In this document: piece after piece, positions 1 through 9,689 of the stretch | Numbering within the stretch: position 1 is the first letter of the stretch | Layout of the letters: each line of letters begins with the position of its first letter | Assembly (NCBI GenBank): GCA_963813375.1 | Contig: CAWEYT010000009.1 | Span: 1 to 64,000 of the forward strand | Length of the DNA: 64,000 nucleotides | Direction of reading: 5' to 3' | Source: DASTFY01 sp963813375 | Lineage (GTDB): Bacteria; Actinomycetota; Acidimicrobiia; Acidimicrobiales; Ilumatobacteraceae | The notes under the pieces: generated by a model | What the model was told of the DNA's origin: nothing | Databases searched by the model: none | Seen by the model: only the letters and a program-made list of their open reading frames with translations | Program-made: the position numbers and the translations under genes

Positions 1-686
1 TCGCGGTCGGCACGAGAGAAGGCGTCCGCGGCGGCTTCGAACCGTGCTGCCGCCCTGGCGAAGTCGCCGTGGCGGAGCTCGGCAATGCCCTCACGGGCGA
101 GCCGGTTGCCGTCCAGTAGCCGGGTGCGGGCGGCGCTCGCCGCCAGGCTGAACCCGATCAGCGCGATGCCCGCGGCGATGGCGACGACGGCCACAGCCGT
201 CCAGGCCACGCGACGCGTCCGGCGGCGGCGCCGGCGAATGCCAGCGACGAACAGCACGACGCCGGCCGCGATGCCGATCACGGCCGACGAACCGAAGAAG
301 CCGACAAGCTCGGAGCGGACGAGGACGTTCAACGCCACAGCGGCGACGATCGCTCGGACCATGCCGAGGTCGCGCCTGCGGACGCCGATCCAGAGGCCAA
401 CGACGAAGGCCAGCGCGGCCACCAAGGTGAGGACGGCGTCGAAGGCCACGATGGACGCGATCGCCGCCGTCGCCGCGACGGCCCACCATGGAGCCGACGC
501 CGCCGCCCACGTGACGAAGGCCACGGCCACGCCGACCAGGACTGGGTCCACGAGGCCTGAGCCGGTGGGTCGGGCTCCGGCGAGAGCGGCCACCACACCG
601 CTGACGACCGCGATGGCGATGGCGGGCGCTCGTCCAGCCGGTTGGCGCGGACGACGCCGTCCCCCGCTTGGAGGTCGGGCGCGCAT
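1..686 (-). CDS. Polytopic membrane protein, C-terminus beyond window (possible DUF4012-type)
   Basis: An open minus-strand frame starts at ATG 686 and runs off the left edge, giving 228 visible residues. An Arg/Pro-rich N-terminus is followed by about five hydrophobic segments, then an Arg-rich loop (RRRRRRRTRR), a last membrane helix near residues 164-185, and a soluble alpha-helical stretch with repeated Ala/Arg (LAREGIAELRHGDFARAAA). Helical tails of this kind directly after a membrane segment are seen in actinobacterial DUF4012 proteins of polysaccharide clusters; that family assignment is inference. It lies downstream of a CapD-like gene on the same strand, consistent with a surface-polysaccharide role. 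Codon phase supports this strand over the overlapping reading frames on the other strand. Confidence 0.55.
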   Translation of the reverse strand, partial: MRARPPSGGRRRPRQPAGRAPAIAIAVVSGVVAALAGARPTGSGLVDPVLVGVAVAFVTWAAASAPWWAVAATAAIASIVAFDAVLTLVAALAFVVGLWIGVRRRDLGMVRAIVAAVALNVLVRSELVGFFGSSAVIGIAAGVVLFVAGIRRRRRRTRRVAWTAVAVVAIAAGIALIGFSLAASAARTRLLDGNRLAREGIAELRHGDFARAAARFEAAADAFSRADR

Positions 687-789
687 CGGGAGGTCGTCGG
701 CGCGGTGATCCTGGCCCGCTGCTCCGTGGCCTCATTCGCCTGATGGGACCCTCCCTTCCCAGCCGTCGCTCCGCGGAAGCCGGACGCCG

Positions 790-2715
790 GTCGACAGGCC
801 CTCGGCCGGCGCTCAAGCCCCCACAACGCCGCCGCCGCCAAGGCGGCCGGGGAGATGGTCAGCCGACCATCCACGGAACACGCAGCCTCAGCGTCCTCGA
901 AGCGCAGGGCGGGCACCGCAACCTGAGTGACCAGCGGATGGTTCGGCCGCTGGTCGCGCTCGTCGTCGCCGAGCGACACCTCGTGCAGCTTCTCGCCCGG
1001 GCGCAGGCCGGTGAAGACGATGTCGATCGGCCGGTCGGCCTGCGCGGCCAGCCGTCGGCGACGTCGACGATGCGGACCGGGCGCCCATGTCGAGGACGAG
1101 CACCTCCCCGGCCTCGCCGAGCGCTCCCGCCTGGATCGTCAGCGCGACCGCTTCCTCGACCGTCATGAAGAAGCGGGTGACGTCGGGATCGGTGACCGTG
1201 ATCGGACCGCCGTTCTCGACCTGGTGCTGGAACGTGCCGAGCACCGACCCCTTCGACCCGAGGACGTTGCCGAAGCGGACGGAGACGATAGCGGCGCCCG
1301 GTGGTCCTGGCGGCATCCGGCGGTGAGCCGCTCGCAGACCCGCTTCGAGTACCCGAGCACGCCGATCGGGTCGGCGGCCTTGTCGGTGCTGATGTTCACG
1401 AAACGACCGACGCCGACCGCTTGCGGCCGCTTCGAGGACGTGGTGGGTGCCGACGACGTTGGTCTTCCACGCCTCGTCGGGATACATCTCGAGCAGCGGT
1501 TGGTGCTTGAGCGCGGCGGCGTGGAACACGACCTCCGGGCGGTGTTGCTCGAAGACCTGGAAGACCCGGTCGCGGTCGCGGATGTCGGCGAGGGCGAGGC
1601 TCGGCGAGTCGAGCAGCGCCCGCCCGTGGATCGACAGCTGCGCGCCGTGCAGTCCCGACTCGTCGCGGTCGAGCATGACGAGCGACGGCGGGGCGGTAGC
1701 GGTGCAGCTGCCGGCACAGCTCCGATCCGATCGAGCCGCCTGCGCCGGTGACGAGCACTCGTCGCCCACGGACGTACCCGGCGATCGCCGCGGTGTCGAT
1801 GTCGGCGGGGCGGCGCCCGAGCAGGTCGTCGATCGTGACCGGCCGGATGTCGGACAGCGCGACGATGCCGAACAGCTTCGCGACCGGGGGCAGCACGAGC
1901 ACGCTCGAGGCCCGCGTCGAGCAGCGGGTCGGTGAGCTCGCTGAGGCAGATCCGCTCGCCGACGGGATCGCGATCAGTACCGACGCGGCGCCATACTCGT
2001 GGGCGACGGCAACGATGTCGCGCCGAGTGCCCACGACGTGCAGGCCTTCGATGCGCAGCCGCGACTTCTGGGGGTCGTCGTCGAGGAGGGCGACCGGGCG
2101 GTACGGGCTGTCAGGTGCTCGCAGCATCGTCCGCACGATCTGGCGGCCGGCGTTGCCGGCGCCGAAGACGACAACGGCCTCGCTGCGCTCGATCGCCGGC
2201 CGCAGGCCGTGATCCTCGAGCAGGCGGGCCAGGGAGCGCACGGCAAAGGCGATCACGAGCGCCAGGAACCCTGCGATGATCGGCGCCGTTCGGGGCACCA
2301 TCGATCCGCCGAAGGCACGGGCAACGCCGAGCAGCACGAGGGAGACGCCGGCGACGCTGAGTCCGAGTGCCGCGGACCTCCTCGAAGCTGCCGTAGTGGT
2401 AGTAGCGGCGGTACAGCCCGAGCAGGACGCCGATCACACCTTGGAGTGCGATCGCCAGCACGATGGCCCACGCGATGCCGGCCTCGTTGGCCGGACCGAC
2501 GTGGAAGTCGAACCGGGCGAGCGTCGCCAAGGGAATGGCGAGCGCCCAGGCGAGGGCGTCGAACACGAACTGCACGACCGGCAGGTGCCGGCGCACGAAC
2601 GCGTCGAGGTCGAGGCGCCAGTCGTCGTCGGTCCACCGTGTCGGCGGTGACGATCGTCCGCAGCCGCGGGATCCGCGGAAGGACGCACGGCCTCGGCCGC
2701 CGCGAGCGGAACCGC
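790..2715 (-). CDS. CapD/FlaA1-like nucleotide-sugar epimerase/dehydratase (frameshifted)
   Basis: The protein can be read only by joining several frames, so both ends are approximate. In order: a soluble lead, two membrane helices (LAWALAIPLATLARFDFHV; VLAIALQGVIGVLLGLYRR), a CoA-binding/Rossmann domain (VVVFGAGNAGRQIV; VALLDDDPQKSRLRIEGLHV), then the catalytic SDR domain with the NAD motif TGAGGSIGSELCRQ, AALKHQPLLEMYP, NVVGTHHVLEAA and VRFGNVLGSKGSV. This architecture defines membrane-anchored UDP-sugar 4,6-dehydratases/epimerases of capsule and O-antigen synthesis. At least three single-base shifts (around 2,640, 2,390 and 1,400) interrupt it, plus one near the C-terminus. It is divergent from the Wzz-kinase gene. 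The start lies somewhere between about 2,660 and 2,821. Confidence 0.75.
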
Positions 2716-2795
2716 CGCAGGCTCGCCGATCCCTTCGATCGCGGCTCGCCCGCGCCACTGCCGGAATCGCATTAGCCAGTATCTTCGCAGCCGAC

Positions 2796-4342
2796 ATGGA
2801 CGCCGACCGGCCACCTACCATGCGGGACTACGGCCGCGTGGTGCTGCGACGGAAGTGGATCGTCATCACCGCGGTCGCCACGGCATTGCTCGGCGCGCTG
2901 GCGATGTCGTTGCTCCAGGATCCGATCTACCGGGCGGAAGCGCAGATGCTCGTCGAACCGCGGTCGGGTGAGGCGGTGTTCCAAGAGGACCCAGCGCTCA
3001 ACGTGCAGAACCTCGAGCGCAGCATCCAGACCGAGATCAAGGTGCTGGAGGGTCAGCAAGTTCGAGAGCGAGTGCAGCAGGATCTCGGGTTGGAGGCGCT
3101 GCCACCCGAGGTCGACGCCACACCGGTCGGATCAACTGACGTCGTCTCGGTCACCGTGCAGGAGCAAGGACCCCCGCACCGCTCAGGTCCTCGCCGACGG
3201 CTATGTCCAGGCGTACTCCGCCACTCGGCGGGAGCAAGCTGTCGACAGCCTCGAAGCCGCAGGGACAGAGCTCCAGAACACTCTGGATGACCTGCAGGGA
3301 CAGATCGAGGCAGCCGATGACAGCCAACGCGCCGCGCTCATCGCCCAGCGGGCGACGTTCAAGGAGCGCCTCGATCAGCTGCAGGTCGACGCCGCCCTCA
3401 CGACCGGCGGCGCTTCCGTCGTGAAGCCGGCGGACCTCCCCGACGAACCCGTCGAGCCGCAACCGTTGCGAACGGCTGCGCTCGCGGGCGTGGTCGGTCT
3501 GTTGCTCGGACTGGGGGCGGCCTTTCTGATCGACCACCTCGATGACTCCATTCGGACAGCGGAGGACGTCGAATCGCTGACGGCTACCCCTGTGCTCGCC
3601 GTCGTGCCGGTCGAGCCGCCGCCCGACAACCGTCCGATCGCATTGAGCGAGCCCCACGAGTTCGCGGTCGAGATCTTCCGTGGCTTGCGTACGAACGTCC
3701 AGTTCCTCGGCCTGGACCGGCCGCTGCGCACCATCCAGGTGACCAGCTCGCTGCCGACCGAGGGGAAGACGACGACCGTGAGCAACCTGGCGGTCGTGCT
3801 CGCGCAAGCGGGTCACGAGGTCTTGGTGGTGGACGCCGACCTGCGCAAGCCGATGCTGCACGAGGTGTTCAGCACGGCCGCGGCCCCCGGCTTCACCGAG
3901 CTACTGCTCGGCGGAAGCCGCGAGGTAGCCGTGCACCACGTGGAGCAGGGACTCGACGTCATCCCGGCCGGGGCTGTGCCCCCCAACCCCAGTGAGATGC
4001 TCTCGAGCGACCGGGTCGGCGTGCTGATCGAGGACCTGTCGAAGTCCTACGACTACGTGCTCATCGACTCGGCCCCCATCCTCCCCGTCGCCGACGCGGT
4101 GGCACTGTCTCGTGCCGTGCACGGGCGTCCTCCTCGTCGCTCAGGCCAACCGGACTTCGAAGGGCGACGTTGCCGAGGGCCTGGCTCGCCTCGAGCGGGT
4201 GGGCGCGCGCTTGATCGGCGTCGTGCTGAACCGTGCCCAAGCGGGAGGGCGGGAGGTCGGCTACGGCTACGGGTACGGCTATCGGTACGGCAGCCGTCCG
4301 GCGGACGAGGGCGAAGGTGGAGAAGGTCGGGGCAGCCGCTGA
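2796..4342 (+). CDS. Wzz-type chain-length regulator fused to BY-family tyrosine kinase (frameshifted)
   Basis: The chosen ATG reads MDADRPPTMRDYGRVVLRRKW, followed by membrane helix 1 at residues ~20-40, a Wzz periplasmic region with coiled-coil content, helix 2 (TAALAGVVGLLLGLGAAFLI), then a cytoplasmic ATPase. Walker A is SLPTEGKTTTVSNLA, Walker A' is VLVVDADLRKP and Walker B is YVLIDSAPI. The C-terminal tail (VGYGYGYGYRYGSR) is a tyrosine cluster of the type BY-kinases autophosphorylate. Kinase and Wzz on one chain is the Wzc layout. Two frameshifts, near 3,165 and 4,125, split the reading frame. A TATCTT hexamer lies 11 nt before the ATG. The partner phosphatase is probably the gene at 5620. 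Role (inference): control of exopolysaccharide polymerisation and export. Confidence 0.85.
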
Positions 4343-4454
4343 CCCCCCTTGGGCGCCGTTGGGCTCCGCCGCAAGGCCCGGCCGTCGCGGGTGAGCCGCG
4401 GTGACGGGCGCATCCCGGACCCTGCCGCGGCCCGGCCGCTAGGTTCGCGGCGTC

Positions 4455-5003
4455 GTGCACAAGGCTCTGCTCGTGGCACTCGTCGGTCTCATCGGGCTCA
4501 TCCTCGGCATCGCCGTCGCCGGTCGACCGCAGAGCGTGCCCCAGGACGTCGTCGCATCGGAGATCGACCCTCCCTCGACCTTGTCCACCACCACCACTGC
4601 TCCTCTCACGACCACACCGTCGCGGTCGACGACCTCGACGACCGAAGGGAGCGTTCCGACCTCCAACCCGCCGTCTTCTACCGCGGCCACGACGACCACG
4701 TTGGTGCCCGAGCAGTCAGTGCGGATCGTCGTCGCCAACGCGACGAACGTCGCCAGGCTCGCCGCCAGAACCGTCGAGGGGCTCCGTCAGTTCGGCTACA
4801 CCGACCTGGTCGCCACCGACGCGGTCGCGGATCGGGCCGACACCGTCATCTACTACGTGGATGGCCGTCACCGTGAAGCGCAGCGCTTGGCGCAGCAACT
4901 CGGGCTCGATCCGCAAGGAGTGCACCCGCGGCCTGCCTTGGACCTGACCGTGACCGGCGAGGCCGGCGACATCTGGCTCGTGATCGGCCAGAATCTCGGG
5001 TGA
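4455..5003 (+). CDS. Membrane-anchored LytR_C-domain protein
   Basis: 182 residues from GTG 4455. An N-terminal membrane helix (residues ~5-22) is followed by a Ser/Thr/Pro-rich linker (about residues 40-92, rich in TTT and TST) typical of exported actinobacterial proteins, then a compact LytR C-terminal-type domain (VRIVVANATNVARLAARTVE, ending in DIWLVIGQNLG). That domain occurs in and beside LytR-CpsA-Psr enzymes, which attach glycopolymers to the wall, but the catalytic LCP domain is absent here. A wall-associated accessory role in the polysaccharide cluster is inference. A TAGGTT hexamer at 4440-4445 lies 10 nt before the start and there is no Shine-Dalgarno. Confidence 0.75.
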   Translation: MHKALLVALVGLIGLILGIAVAGRPQSVPQDVVASEIDPPSTLSTTTTAPLTTTPSRSTTSTTEGSVPTSNPPSSTAATTTTLVPEQSVRIVVANATNVARLAARTVEGLRQFGYTDLVATDAVADRADTVIYYVDGRHREAQRLAQQLGLDPQGVHPRPALDLTVTGEAGDIWLVIGQNLG

Positions 5004-5024
5004 GCCCTCGCGAGCGCGCATTCA

Positions 5025-5054
5025 TTGCGCTCATGCAGGAGTTTTGGGTACGGT
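5025..5054 (+). promoter_or_regulatory. Candidate sigma-70-type promoter of the LPXTG-like gene
   Basis: TTGCGC (5025-5030) and TACGGT (5049-5054) are separated by 18 bp. Transcription would begin near 5061, leaving a leader of about 35 nt that carries the Shine-Dalgarno AAAGGA just before ATG 5095. Seen by eye only. Confidence 0.4.
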
Positions 5055-5094
5055 AGTCACCTGAGTTCGGTGCTCGTCGCGAAAGGACGGCATC

Positions 5095-5568
5095 ATGAGA
5101 AGGCTTGCAGCGTGCATGATGCTCGCAGCCGCGCCGGTACTAGGCGCCAGCGGGCTCGCGGCCGCGCAGTCGGTGGAATACCCCCTGGACGACGTGACAC
5201 TCGTTCTGAGCCGGAGCTCGGTGGCACCCGGAGGAAGCTTCACGGCAACGCTGAATGGGTGCACGGACGGTGAAGTGGTGAGCTTCACCGTGGCCGGTGA
5301 CTCGGCCACCGCGACGTGCGACGACGGCGTCGCGTCCGCCACCTTGAGTGCCCCGTCCGAGGCGGACACCTACACCGTCACGGCGACCTCCCCAACCGTG
5401 TCGGCCACGGCCACGCTGGAAGTGGTGGGGCCTGACGATGACGGCGAGCTCCCACAGGCTGGATCAAACACCACCCCGATCGTGCAACTCGGTCTCGGCG
5501 TGGTGGTCGCGGGTCTGGGACTCGTTGGTGTCGGCTGGTACCGGCGACGTTCATCCGCTGCCGCCTGA
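5095..5568 (+). CDS. Small exported surface protein with LPXTG-like sorting signal
   Basis: 157 residues. A signal peptide (about residues 1-24, ending GLAAAQS) is followed by an Ig-like beta-rich region (LVLSRSSVAPGGSFTATLNG). The C-terminus has the three-part sortase signal: LPQAG, a hydrophobic helix (IVQLGLGVVVAGLGLVGVGW) and the basic tail YRRRSS. LPQAG departs from canonical LPXTG at the T position, which is tolerated in some actinobacterial sortase substrates. Paired Cys residues in NGCTDG and ATCDDG could form a disulphide. Shine-Dalgarno AAAGGA lies 8 nt before the ATG. No sortase gene was seen in the window. Function is unknown beyond likely wall attachment. Confidence 0.75.
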   Translation: MRRLAACMMLAAAPVLGASGLAAAQSVEYPLDDVTLVLSRSSVAPGGSFTATLNGCTDGEVVSFTVAGDSATATCDDGVASATLSAPSEADTYTVTATSPTVSATATLEVVGPDDDGELPQAGSNTTPIVQLGLGVVVAGLGLVGVGWYRRRSSAAA

Positions 5569-5619
5569 CTCCGGAATCGGATCGGTCCTCAACTCACTTC
5601 CGGCAGGGCGACGCGCCCT

Positions 5620-6213
5620 GTGACGTCCAGGATGCTCCGTCGCGGCCTGGTCGTGTGCTCGGCCAACGTCTGCCGATCGCCCGTTGCCGAGCGCCTGCTG
5701 CAACGCGCCGTCGAGGGACGGCGGGACATCGACGGCTGTCGGTGGTCGATCACTTCCGCCGGGGTCGGGCCGGTCGACGTGCCGATGGATCGCCATACCA
5801 TCGCCGCAGCCGCGCAGGTGGGGATAGATCTGACTGACCACGAAGCGCGCCTGCTCGACGACGGCGTGCTGGCCACCGACGGAGCCGATCTCGTCCTCGT
5901 GATGAGCCGAGCACAGCTGCGGTACCTCGCCGGGCGGGACCCCGGCACGTGGTCGCGCATCTTCACACTGAAGGAGCTGGCGCGCCGAGCGGCCGCGGCC
6001 GGGCCACCGCAGCCGGGCGACGACCTGGAGGCATGGCTGCAACGGGTCTCGGTCGGCCGTCGTGCCGCTGAGCTGATGACACCGCGCCGGCTCGACGACG
6101 TCGTGGACCCCTACGGCCACCCGCGACGGGAACACGTCGCAATGGTCACCGAGCTGGCGAGAGCAGTCGACCAGCTCGCGGACTGCGGATTCTGGGGACA
6201 CCCACGCCCCTAG
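5620..6213 (+). CDS. Low-molecular-weight protein-tyrosine phosphatase
   Basis: About 195 residues. The N-terminal P-loop VVCSANVCRSPVAERLL carries the C-X5-R-S signature near residues 12-19, and the late DPYGHP segment supplies the general-acid aspartate of the family. The family dephosphorylates phosphotyrosine and acts as the Wzb/Etp partner of BY-kinases. Sitting 1.3 kb downstream of the Wzz-kinase on the same strand, it is the likely reset enzyme for that kinase's tyrosine tail (inference). The start could be ATG 5632 rather than GTG 5620. It is about 45 residues longer than minimal LMW-PTPs because of an insertion around residues 118-150. Confidence 0.88.
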   Translation: MTSRMLRRGLVVCSANVCRSPVAERLLQRAVEGRRDIDGCRWSITSAGVGPVDVPMDRHTIAAAAQVGIDLTDHEARLLDDGVLATDGADLVLVMSRAQLRYLAGRDPGTWSRIFTLKELARRAAAAGPPQPGDDLEAWLQRVSVGRRAAELMTPRRLDDVVDPYGHPRREHVAMVTELARAVDQLADCGFWGHPRP

Positions 6214-6494
6214 CGCAGATCGATGTGGGTAGCCACGATGGCAGCGCACATGGTTGTCTTCAGCTGGCGGCGGGCGTAGCCGAACATCCCCCGGTAGAGG
6301 CGACGGTACAGCGCCTCCCACGCTGGCGTCGCCGGTGCGGTCAGGTCGACAATGGCTGGAGATCGGATTCGCGGGCCGCGGACTCGGGACGCGAGAGCGG
6401 ATTGGTGGAGAGGAGTACACGTAGACGTGACGGGCGGGTTGCGAGCGCATAGAGGACGGCGATCGGTGATCGCCCCAACCCCCCAGGAGGAACC

Positions 6495-7360
6495 ATGCGC
6501 AAGAACCTGCTCCTCGCCGGCGCCCTGGCCGGTGCGCTGCTCGCCGCTCCAGCTTCGGCCACGCGGGCGGCCCGGCCACCCCACGGACCGGCACGGCGGC
6601 TGCGGTGCCGCTGCCGGCAAGGCGCTCCAAGTGGTCGGCCTGACGGCCGACAGCCGCCTGATCTGCTTCCGCGAGAGCTCAGCACGCGACGCTCGCACGA
6701 TCGGCACCGTCAAGGGACTCGTCACCGACACCACGCTGGTCGGCATCGACGTCCGCCCCGCCACCGGTGAGCTGTACGGACTGGGCAACGCCGGCGGCGT
6801 GTACACGCTGAGCGTCACGGACGCGTCGGCCACCTGCGCTCCCGGCTGAACGTCGCGCTGTCGGGCACGGCGTTCGGCGTCGACTTCAACCCCACGGTCG
6901 ACCGCCTTCGCATCGTGAGCGACGCCGGGCAGAACCTGAGGGCCGACGTCACCACCGGCGCCACGACGGTCGACACCTCGCTCACCACCACGCCGCCACC
7001 GTCGCCACCGGCATCGTGGGCGCGGCGTACACCAACAACGACGCCGACCCAAACACGGCCACCACGCTGTTCGACATCGACTCGGCGCTCGACCAGGTGG
7101 CCATTCAGGCACCACCCAACAGCGGCCAGCTCAACGCCACCGGCAAGCTGGGCGTGGACACCGGCCGGCAGTTGGGGCTGACTCTACACCTCGGTCAAGA
7201 ACGGCTCGGCCGTGCGCAACGCCGCCTACACGTCGCTGTCCGTCGGCGGAACATCGGCCTTCTACGCCATCAACCCGCTGACCGGCAAGGCCGCATCCAG
7301 GGCCGCTTCGCCTCGTCCAACCAGGTGGTCGGCATCGCCATCCCGATCAACCAGGGCTGA
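6495..7360 (+). CDS. DUF4394-domain exported protein (frameshifted)
   Basis: Starts at ATG 6495 behind a strong Shine-Dalgarno (AGGAGGAA). A signal peptide (MRKNLLLAGALAGALLAAPA) is followed by DUF4394-type repeats: GLTADSRLICFRE, LVGIDVRPATGELYGLG, GVYTLSVTDASAT, then after frame changes RLRIVSDAGQNLRADV, AAYTNNDADPNTATTLFDID and FYAINPLTGK, ending IAIPINQG. Reading it needs four or more frame changes between about 6,570 and 7,300, so it is either a decayed gene or a heavily indel-damaged read of an intact one. The DUF4394 function is unknown; such proteins are predicted to form a secreted beta-propeller-like fold. Confidence 0.7.
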
Positions 7361-7381
7361 TCGCCCGATCCACCCGGCGAC

Positions 7382-7412
7382 GCCCGAGCGGCGCACCCGC
7401 GGCGGCTCGGGC
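7382..7412 (+). terminator. Hairpin downstream of the DUF4394 gene
   Basis: GCCCGAGC (7382-7389) and GCTCGGGC (7405-7412) form a perfect 8-bp stem with a 15-nt loop, 22 nt after the stop codon and between converging genes. There is no T-run, so intrinsic termination is uncertain. Confidence 0.35.
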
Positions 7413-7505
7413 CGACCGTCGGCTGCGCTGGGCCGTGCCAAACGGCGCAGCACGCAGCGGGCGGTCGTTCCGCCGCAATCCCGAGAGTCTGCGAACACCG
7501 GCCGA

Positions 7506-8279
7506 TCATTCGACGCCCATGACCGCGGCATCGGCGACGGTGTCATCACCGGCCACGGCGCGATAGATCAACGCTCCGAGGACGCCTCCGATGATCGGCG
7601 CGACCCAGAACAGCCACAGCTGGCCGAGCGCCCAGCCCTCACCACCGACGGCCAGCAGGATCGCCGGGCCGGTGGAGCGGGCGGGGTTCACGGAGGTGTT
7701 GGTGACGGGGATGCTGATGAGGTGGATGAGGGTGAGTGACATGCCGATGGCGAGTGCGGCGAAGCCCTTCGAGGCCCGCTTGTCGGTCGTGCCCATGATC
7801 ACCGCCAGGAACACCGCGGTCAGGACCACCTCGATGACCAAGCCAGCGCCCAGGTTGTAGAGACCGGGAGAGTGGTCGCCGTAGCCATTGGCGGCGAAAC
7901 CGCCGGCGGTCAAGGTGTCCTTCGACATCCCCCTCTGGTTGATGGCGATGATCCACAGCGTGGCGGACGCGGCGATCGCGGCGACGACCTGGGTGACGAC
8001 GTAGGGAAGCGCCTCCTTCCAGTCGAACCGTTTGGCGGTGGCCAGGCCGATGCTGATCGCCGGGTTGAAATGCCCACCGGAGATGTGACCGACGGCGTAG
8101 GCCATCGTCAGCACCGTGAGCCCGAAGGCGAGCGAGACGCCGAGGAAGCCGATGCCGAGCCCGGTGTTCTGGCCGGCCGGGTCGAGGAACTGGGCGGCAA
8201 GCACCGCCGCGCCCGTGCCGCCGAACACGAGCACGTAGGTCCCGATGAACTCTGCACCGAGCTTGGCTGAGAGCCTCAT
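7506..8279 (-). CDS. aqpZ: Aquaporin (MIP family)
   Basis: 257 residues from ATG 8279, chosen because GAGGAG lies just upstream. Six membrane helices carry both signature loops: HISGGHFNPAISIGLA in the first half and NTSVNPARSTGPA in the second. The Arg after the second NPA is the selectivity-filter arginine. SVNPARS and the small neighbouring residues fit a water-selective AqpZ-type channel better than a glycerol facilitator, which would normally have D after the second NPAR. It stands alone between converging genes. A longer start 45 bp upstream is open but has no ribosome-binding site. Confidence 0.9.
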   Translation of the reverse strand: MRLSAKLGAEFIGTYVLVFGGTGAAVLAAQFLDPAGQNTGLGIGFLGVSLAFGLTVLTMAYAVGHISGGHFNPAISIGLATAKRFDWKEALPYVVTQVVAAIAASATLWIIAINQRGMSKDTLTAGGFAANGYGDHSPGLYNLGAGLVIEVVLTAVFLAVIMGTTDKRASKGFAALAIGMSLTLIHLISIPVTNTSVNPARSTGPAILLAVGGEGWALGQLWLFWVAPIIGGVLGALIYRAVAGDDTVADAAVMGVE

Positions 8280-8363
8280 GGTGATCTCCTCTCGGTTGAG
8301 GTTCCGAACGCGGAACTTCAGCACACGAGACCCGGCAAATCACGCATCCATGTCGCCCGTACG

Positions 8364-9059
8364 TCATTTGCGCCAGATCAGGTGGATCGCGAGTTCACGG
8401 TCCGCCGCGCCAGTGGTCGATGCGGTGGTAGTCGGGTTGGAACCGTGGTCGATGCCCCACAGCATGGCGGCCGAGCGCCGAGTCACGCCGATCTTGCGAT
8501 AGGCGGAGCGGATGTAGGTCTTGACGGTGTTGATGCTGACGTACATCACCTGGGCGATCTCGATGTTGGACTTGCCTTGCGTGATGAGCGCGAGGACCTC
8601 CGCCTCGCGATCGGTGAGGCCCTCGGTGCGCCCGGGCCAGTCGAGCCCGACTGTCGATCGCGACCGGGGCGGCGGGTCACTGATGACGACCTTCCCGTCG
8701 GCGATCGCTTCGATGGCGATCACGAGCTCGTGCGCCGGGAGCGTCTTGGAGAGGTAGCCGCTGGCGCCTTTGGCCATCGCGCTGTCGACGAGGGCCGGGT
8801 GGAAGTTCCAGGTGTAGACCGCGACGTGGCGGGCGCGCGGGTTGTGGACGAGGACGGCGATGTCGTCATGGTCGGCCTCGGGTTGAGCGAAGGAGTCGTA
8901 CAGCACGACGTCGACGTCGTCGTTCACGGGCCGGTTGGCGTCCAGCTCGGCCACCACGATCCGATCCCGGTACGCGTCGAACAGATGGGCCAGCCCGATC
9001 ACGACGACGTCGTAGTCGTTGACCAGCGCGACCCGTACGGGCGTCGTCTGGGGCATCAC
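8364..9059 (-). CDS. NarL/LuxR-type response regulator
   Basis: 231 residues. The receiver domain (about 1-125) has the start VRVALVNDYDVVVIGL, the phospho-acceptor segment DVVLYDSFAQ and the switch SGYLSKTLP with the conserved Lys. The C-terminal LuxR helix-turn-helix includes LTDREAEVLALITQGKSNIE and VSINTVKTYIRSAYRKIG. No histidine kinase is adjacent, so it is an orphan regulator. TACAGT on this strand (9073-9068) ends 9 nt before GTG 9059, a leaderless-type arrangement; ATG 9056 directly follows and is an alternative start. Confidence 0.87.
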   Translation of the reverse strand: MMPQTTPVRVALVNDYDVVVIGLAHLFDAYRDRIVVAELDANRPVNDDVDVVLYDSFAQPEADHDDIAVLVHNPRARHVAVYTWNFHPALVDSAMAKGASGYLSKTLPAHELVIAIEAIADGKVVISDPPPRSRSTVGLDWPGRTEGLTDREAEVLALITQGKSNIEIAQVMYVSINTVKTYIRSAYRKIGVTRRSAAMLWGIDHGSNPTTTASTTGAADRELAIHLIWRK

Positions 9060-9168
9060 CCGACCGAACTGTAATCACCCCTCGGGGTGTACCCGACCGC
9101 CCGCGCAGGTGGTTATGTGGATCGTGGTCGCCACCCTCGGCGATTCACTCAACGCCTTGGAGGATCTC

Positions 9169-9312
9169 ATGATCACCCTCCTCTGGATACTCGCGGTGAT
9201 CCTGGTCATCGCCGGCGTCATCACCGCGATCCGAGGGCAGATCCTGCTCGGCATCGCGCTCATCATCGTCGGTCTCCTCGTCGGTCCCGGCGGTGCCAGC
9301 GTCTTCACATGA
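9169..9312 (+). CDS. GPGG-motif small membrane protein
   Basis: 47 residues from ATG 9169 with Shine-Dalgarno TTGGAGGA. Two short hydrophobic segments (LLWILAVILVIAGVITAI; ILLGIALIIVGLLV) flank a Gly/Gln turn, and the end is GPGGASVF, the hallmark of a family of tiny actinobacterial membrane proteins of unknown function. Its stop overlaps the ATG of the STAS gene (ATGA), implying translational coupling. Confidence 0.75.
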   Translation: MITLLWILAVILVIAGVITAIRGQILLGIALIIVGLLVGPGGASVFT

Positions 9313-9689
9313 CCCGATGTGCGCGGCGAACCCGACTCGCACCACACCGTCCCAGATGTACGAACCGCGCCCGCCTGCTCCTCGTTGCCGGGGAGCTGGA
9401 CATAGTCACGGCGTCGCGTCTGGCCCGGCGACTCGCCAACTCTCGGTCCATCCGCGTCTTGGACTTGTCCCGGGTTACCTTCATCGACGCCGCCGGCCTC
9501 CGGGTGATTGTCGAGGCCACACACGCCGATCCGAACCTCGCCGTCCGTGCACCGTCGGCCTGCGTCCGCCGGCTCTGCATGATCGCCGGTCTCGATGACA
9601 TCGGAGGCGTGGCTGCCGCTGAGCGGACGCCCCCGCCTGGCACCGTGCGCGTCACCGACAGGCGTCGCACGAGTACCAGCCCGGTGCCG
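9309..9689 (+). CDS. STAS-domain protein (anti-sigma-factor-antagonist-like), end uncertain
   Basis: Starts at ATG 9309, overlapping the previous stop. A STAS fold is recognisable: LLLVAGELDIVTASRLARRL, SIRVLDLSRVTFIDAAGLRV and a C-terminal helix segment (ACVRRLCMIAGLDDIGG). The D-A-A segment replaces the D-S-S/T that is phosphorylated in SpoIIAA-type antagonists, so regulation by serine phosphorylation looks unlikely. The frame stays open as far as 10388, through the H1-like gene, but the STAS domain ends near 9620. The true stop is probably hidden by a frameshift, so the end given is a guess. Confidence 0.55.
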
